A stretch of 64,000 bases of DNA from an uncultured Saprospiraceae bacterium (GTDB taxonomy: Bacteria > Bacteroidota > Bacteroidia > Chitinophagales > Saprospiraceae): assembly GCA_937921775.1 (NCBI GenBank), contig CAKZUK010000021.1, positions 1 through 64,000 on the forward strand, read 5' to 3'. Shown piece by piece: positions 61,012 through 64,000 of this stretch. The notes under the pieces are model-generated. The model saw only the letters and a list, made by a program, of their open reading frames with translations, made no database searches and had not been told where the DNA came from. Numbering within the stretch: position 1 is the first letter of the stretch; each line of letters begins with the position of its first letter. The translations under genes were made by a program, and so were the position numbers.

Positions 61012-62002
61012 ACGTTTACAAGATTTCATACTAAAACTCCCCGTCCTTGCACAAATACTGCAATGGTCTAAAGTGACCTCTTTCCCAGGTTTTTTTGATG
61101 TACCAATTTATGATGTAATCGTTTTCATTTTTAATGAAATAAAAAGAGAAGCATTGGTTACTCGCGCCAATTCTATGGCCTTTAGCTTTTTCTTGTCCTT
61201 ATTTCCATTTATCATTGCGCTGATTACCTTGCTACCCTACTTGCAAAAATACATCATCCATTATCTTCCTTTCGAAAATAAAATCTTTTACGAAACTACT
61301 GATGTAGCAACACTTTTAGAAACCCTAAAAGAAAACTTCCAGGAATTCATACCTGAAGGAATCTTCAATACGATTTCAGATGTAGCCATGAATCCTCGTC
61401 CAGGACTTCTATCTATTGGTTTTATTTTAGCAATCTTTTTTGGTTCCAACGGGATGATGGCTTTGATGAGAGGATTTGAAAAGTCGTATAAGTCGACTTT
61501 CCGTAAACGCTCCGTTATCCGCAAGCGAATGGTCGCTATTTTCTTGACTTTTTTGATTGCGGTTATGTTAATCGTCTCTGTGATCCTTGTCATTTTGGGA
61601 CAACGGTTAATGACCTTATTATTCACCTATATTGATGCGGGTAGTTTTGGTGCCGCTTCGCTTCAAATCATACGATGGCTTGTGGTTTTAGCCTTGTTTT
61701 ACACAGGGATTGCGGTTATTTATAGGTATGGCTCCGCCACGATTCGTCGCTTTAGATGGTTCTCACCCGGTACAACACTGGCAACTGTTCTCTCTATTTT
61801 ATCCTCCCTTGTTTTCTCCTTTTATGTCAAAGAATTTGACACTTACAATCAACTCTATGGCTACATCGGTACTATCATTGTGATCATGCTTTGGATTCAA
61901 ATCAATGCGTTTAATTTATTGATAGGCTTTGAGCTGAATGCCAGTATTGCCGTGAACCGTGATTTGAAGTTGGAGAAAAGTGAGCGGGATGAAGACGACT
62001 GA
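61004..62002 (+). CDS. YihY/virulence factor BrkB family membrane protein
   Basis: A 332-residue inner-membrane protein with about six helices (near 60-85, 125-150, 175-200, 215-240, 250-275 and 290-310). The family-typical loop ANSMAFSFFLSLFPFIIALI occurs near 52-71, and FFGSNGMMALMRGFEKSY near 146-163. Members are often annotated as ribonuclease BN by old error; the real role is unclear and may involve envelope lipids. Overlaps the thioesterase gene by 8 nt. Confidence 0.9.
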   Translation: MYKRLQDFILKLPVLAQILQWSKVTSFPGFFDVPIYDVIVFIFNEIKREALVTRANSMAFSFFLSLFPFIIALITLLPYLQKYIIHYLPFENKIFYETTDVATLLETLKENFQEFIPEGIFNTISDVAMNPRPGLLSIGFILAIFFGSNGMMALMRGFEKSYKSTFRKRSVIRKRMVAIFLTFLIAVMLIVSVILVILGQRLMTLLFTYIDAGSFGAASLQIIRWLVVLALFYTGIAVIYRYGSATIRRFRWFSPGTTLATVLSILSSLVFSFYVKEFDTYNQLYGYIGTIIVIMLWIQINAFNLLIGFELNASIAVNRDLKLEKSERDEDD

Positions 62003-62605
62003 AGTGAGATCGTTGCACTGTCAGGTCCCTTTTTTGGGAGACCGTTTCGCTGAGGGCAAAACTGAGAAAACCTTTCGCTCTCTCAATGTAGCGATTATTT
62101 AAAATGAAAACTAAATATTTATTCTTAATCTTAAAAAATCCACGGCTAGTCAACCGTTTTTCAAACAAATCCTACCGCTTACCAAGGCAATATTACCACT
62201 GGCCAGAACAGGTGTTTTCACCCTAGGAAACCTGCTTCTTTCCTTCCTTAATTTTTTGTTAAAAAATGTAAACTTCCTGCAACTTAGATAAGCTTGCTGC
62301 GTATTTAGAAAGACTTGAGGACGGAAGCCCACGTATATTTCGGCTATCAGTGAGTTTTCCGTTGCAATTTTCGCCCCATCTAACAACATATTCTTAAAGA
62401 CAAAAGGGACCTAGAATTCTTATCTACACACATTTTCGACTATTAGAACAAAGCTACACAAGCTATTGCTAATTAGGTGATTAAGCATTAAATTTATACT
62501 ATTTATGTAAATATTCATAATCTGTATAAAACCATTGCCTATAAGCTAAAACACTATTTTGTATTAAACACACTTTGAAACTATTATAATCCAACTTCAC
62601 ACCTT
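62003..62605. other. Intergenic region, 603 nt, hairpins only
   Basis: GGTCCC TTTTTT GGGAGACC near 62022-62041 may end yihY transcription. A 40-codon frame (ATG 62104 to TAG) and two minus-strand frames show no family pattern and are not called. A half copy of the GACGGAAG word lies near 62320. The stretch 62400-62600 is very AT-rich and should hold the TPR gene's promoter, though no exact TAnnTTTG was found. Confidence 0.45.
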
Positions 62606-64000
62606 ATGAAGCACTATTACAACAACCAAGCTTTTAATGCCGACCACCTCCTCAGTGAGTATGAGGATTCAAGAACAAAAGGGAAAAAAATAACATTGAA
62701 AGAACCGGACTTTATCAACCTGGCTAACCACCTTGAACATGAGAATCTTCTAGAAGATGCACTTGATGTTTTGGATACAGCCCTTGAACATTTTAAAGAT
62801 TCTGCTACGCTTCACATCCGTAAAGCTCGTCTCTTGATTTATAAAAAAGACATTGACAAAGCACTTGAATCACTCAACCGAGCAGAGATTTATGGCGAAG
62901 AATCATTTGAAGTAGACATACTTCGAGTGAGAGCACTCTGCTATCAAAAAAACTTTGATGAGGCAAATGCTTTGTTAACGGACCTTAAAATCAAATACTT
63001 CCCGTATTCTGATAAATTGAGTGATGTCTACTGCATCGAGGCTTTACTATACGAACGTCAAGAGCACTATGAGCAAATGTATATGGCGCTTAAGGATGCT
63101 TTGTTGGAAAATCCTGAAAATATGGAAGCTTTGCGTCGCATGTTTATGTGCGTTGAGTTTTCGCGAAAGCATAGAGAAAGTATTCAGTTACATTTACAGT
63201 TAATTGATGAGAAGCCTTACTCTCATTTAGCTTGGTACAATCTTGCGCATGCTTATTATTCTACTTCCCAATACGATGAAGCGATTGAAGCTTTTGAATA
63301 TTCCTATTTAATTAACGAGCAATACCAAGATGCTTATCTTGACTGCGCCAACCTTTGCCACAGCTTACATAAGTGGGAAAAAGCATTGGAATGTTACCTT
63401 GCTGCATTGCCTTTGATCAATCCGGATGAAGAAGTACTGATGCGTATCGGCGAATGTTACATTCAATTGGGCAACTACGAAAAAGCAAAAATATACTTAT
63501 ACCGTGCCCTATCACACAACCCTAAAGATGAAGAAGTTTACTTCCACATTGGTGAAGCTTATGCAAAAGAGGGCAAATGGGATAATGCCATCCATTTTTA
63601 CAAGCAAGCAGTAAAATTGATGCCAGAGCGTGATGATTTCTTAACTGCCTTGGCAAGAAACACAGAGAAGCTTGGACTAGAGGAAGAAGCCATAGCTTTA
63701 TACAAAAGATCAATTCAGTTGATTCCTGATTTTAGTGAAAACTGGGTAGAAATGGCTAGTATTTATATCCGAAAAAATCAAGCGGATGTTGCCATTAGCA
63801 TTCTGGAAGAAGGAGACAAGCATACGATTAGTTCTGAAATGTACTACTGCAATGCGGTATGTTATTTCATGAAGGACCAACGTAAAGAAGCGCTTGAGTT
63901 TTTAAAAGAAGGTTTGCTTGATAATTTTGATAAGCATACATTAATTTTTGAGCTCAATCCAGAACTAAAATCAAACAAAGACGTACAAGCAATAATACGC
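62606..64000 (+). CDS. Tetratricopeptide repeat protein, 3' truncated by window edge
   Basis: A cytoplasmic-looking TPR protein of at least 465 residues, open to the window end without a stop. No signal peptide. TPR-type helical pairs repeat from about residue 38 on, for example LAWYNLAHAYYSTSQYDEAIEAF, EVLMRIGECYIQLGNYEKAKIYLYRAL and EVYFHIGEAYAKEGKWDNAIHFY; I count around ten. ATG 62606 starts MKHYYNNQAF. TPR proteins scaffold complexes; the partner is unknown. The gene is long and intact so far. Confidence 0.9.
   Translation, partial: MKHYYNNQAFNADHLLSEYEDSRTKGKKITLKEPDFINLANHLEHENLLEDALDVLDTALEHFKDSATLHIRKARLLIYKKDIDKALESLNRAEIYGEESFEVDILRVRALCYQKNFDEANALLTDLKIKYFPYSDKLSDVYCIEALLYERQEHYEQMYMALKDALLENPENMEALRRMFMCVEFSRKHRESIQLHLQLIDEKPYSHLAWYNLAHAYYSTSQYDEAIEAFEYSYLINEQYQDAYLDCANLCHSLHKWEKALECYLAALPLINPDEEVLMRIGECYIQLGNYEKAKIYLYRALSHNPKDEEVYFHIGEAYAKEGKWDNAIHFYKQAVKLMPERDDFLTALARNTEKLGLEEEAIALYKRSIQLIPDFSENWVEMASIYIRKNQADVAISILEEGDKHTISSEMYYCNAVCYFMKDQRKEALEFLKEGLLDNFDKHTLIFELNPELKSNKDVQAIIR

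Noticed and set aside
62104-62226. 40-codon plus-strand frame after yihY
   Set aside because: It has no recognisable motif, no ribosome-binding or promoter signal, and a composition like the surrounding AT-rich gap.
61911-62389. Two minus-strand frames downstream of yihY
   Set aside because: One runs into the yihY coding region and neither has a domain or promoter; treated as chance frames.
1-64000. CRISPR array, insertion sequence, integron or prophage
   Set aside because: No regularly spaced direct repeats with unique spacers, no transposase or integrase motif, and no structural phage genes were seen on either strand.

Overview
The window looks like a chromosome segment of a member of the Bacteroidota, most likely a free-living Saprospiria-type organism. 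The evidence is SusC/SusD proteins, several type IX secretion (T9SS) C-terminal sorting domains, OmpA proteins with thrombospondin type 3 repeats, many small lipoproteins, AT-rich DNA, and -7 promoter elements of the TAnnTTTG type. I see no rRNA, tRNA, CRISPR array, insertion sequence or prophage. Both ends cut genes: an ABC ATPase at the left and a TPR protein at the right.

Layout. 1-5.6 kb: ABC-2 exporter, LtaS-like sulfatase, GNAT, ArsC-like protein, hemF. 5.7-22.6 kb, all on the minus strand: a lipoprotein, then a polysaccharide utilization locus (PUL) read as sensor-regulator, SusC, SusD, three-repeat T9SS protein, lipoprotein GH30, T9SS GH30, GH3. The GH30+GH3+SusCD content points to a beta-glucan, with beta-1,6-glucan the best guess. 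22.9-28.2 kb: housekeeping (mnmA, rlpA-like, shikimate kinase, DUF1573, yajC, ybbR). 28.4-39.9 kb: a TonB receptor with a Cys-rich plug motif, L,D-transpeptidase, MORN protein, lone AlpA-like HTH, OmpA/TSP3 porin, phosphoesterase and thioredoxin. 40-46.8 kb: metabolism (ubiX, pdhA, ribH, MBL hydrolase, B3/4 protein, YggS, SDR). 46.9-50.8 kb: two OmpA proteins with related N-termini, the second carrying an extra C-terminal domain that resembles the ChaN/erythromycin-esterase/TIKI group. 51-54.3 kb: type B-like lipoprotein, haem-binding protein, nudK, GH5. 54.5-60.2 kb: a five-gene minus-strand module of two coiled-coil proteins, a substrate-binding/OmpA fusion, an enlarged permease and an ATPase. 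60.6-64 kb: thioesterase, YihY, TPR protein.

The best candidates for an under-described system are the five-gene envelope-spanning ABC/OmpA/coiled-coil module (54554-60157), the OmpA/ChaN-like fusion (48655-50841), and the PUL with its kinase-less transmembrane regulator. Outside genes, many intergenic gaps hold imperfect palindromes whose arms are built from short repeated words (GGCTATT, AATGTAAA, ATTGTAATTTT, GACGGAAG, GGAAGTGG, CACATAAG). One of these arms appears to supply the -33 element of a promoter placed 4 nt before a start codon. All functions are inferred from reading the sequence; no database search was possible.
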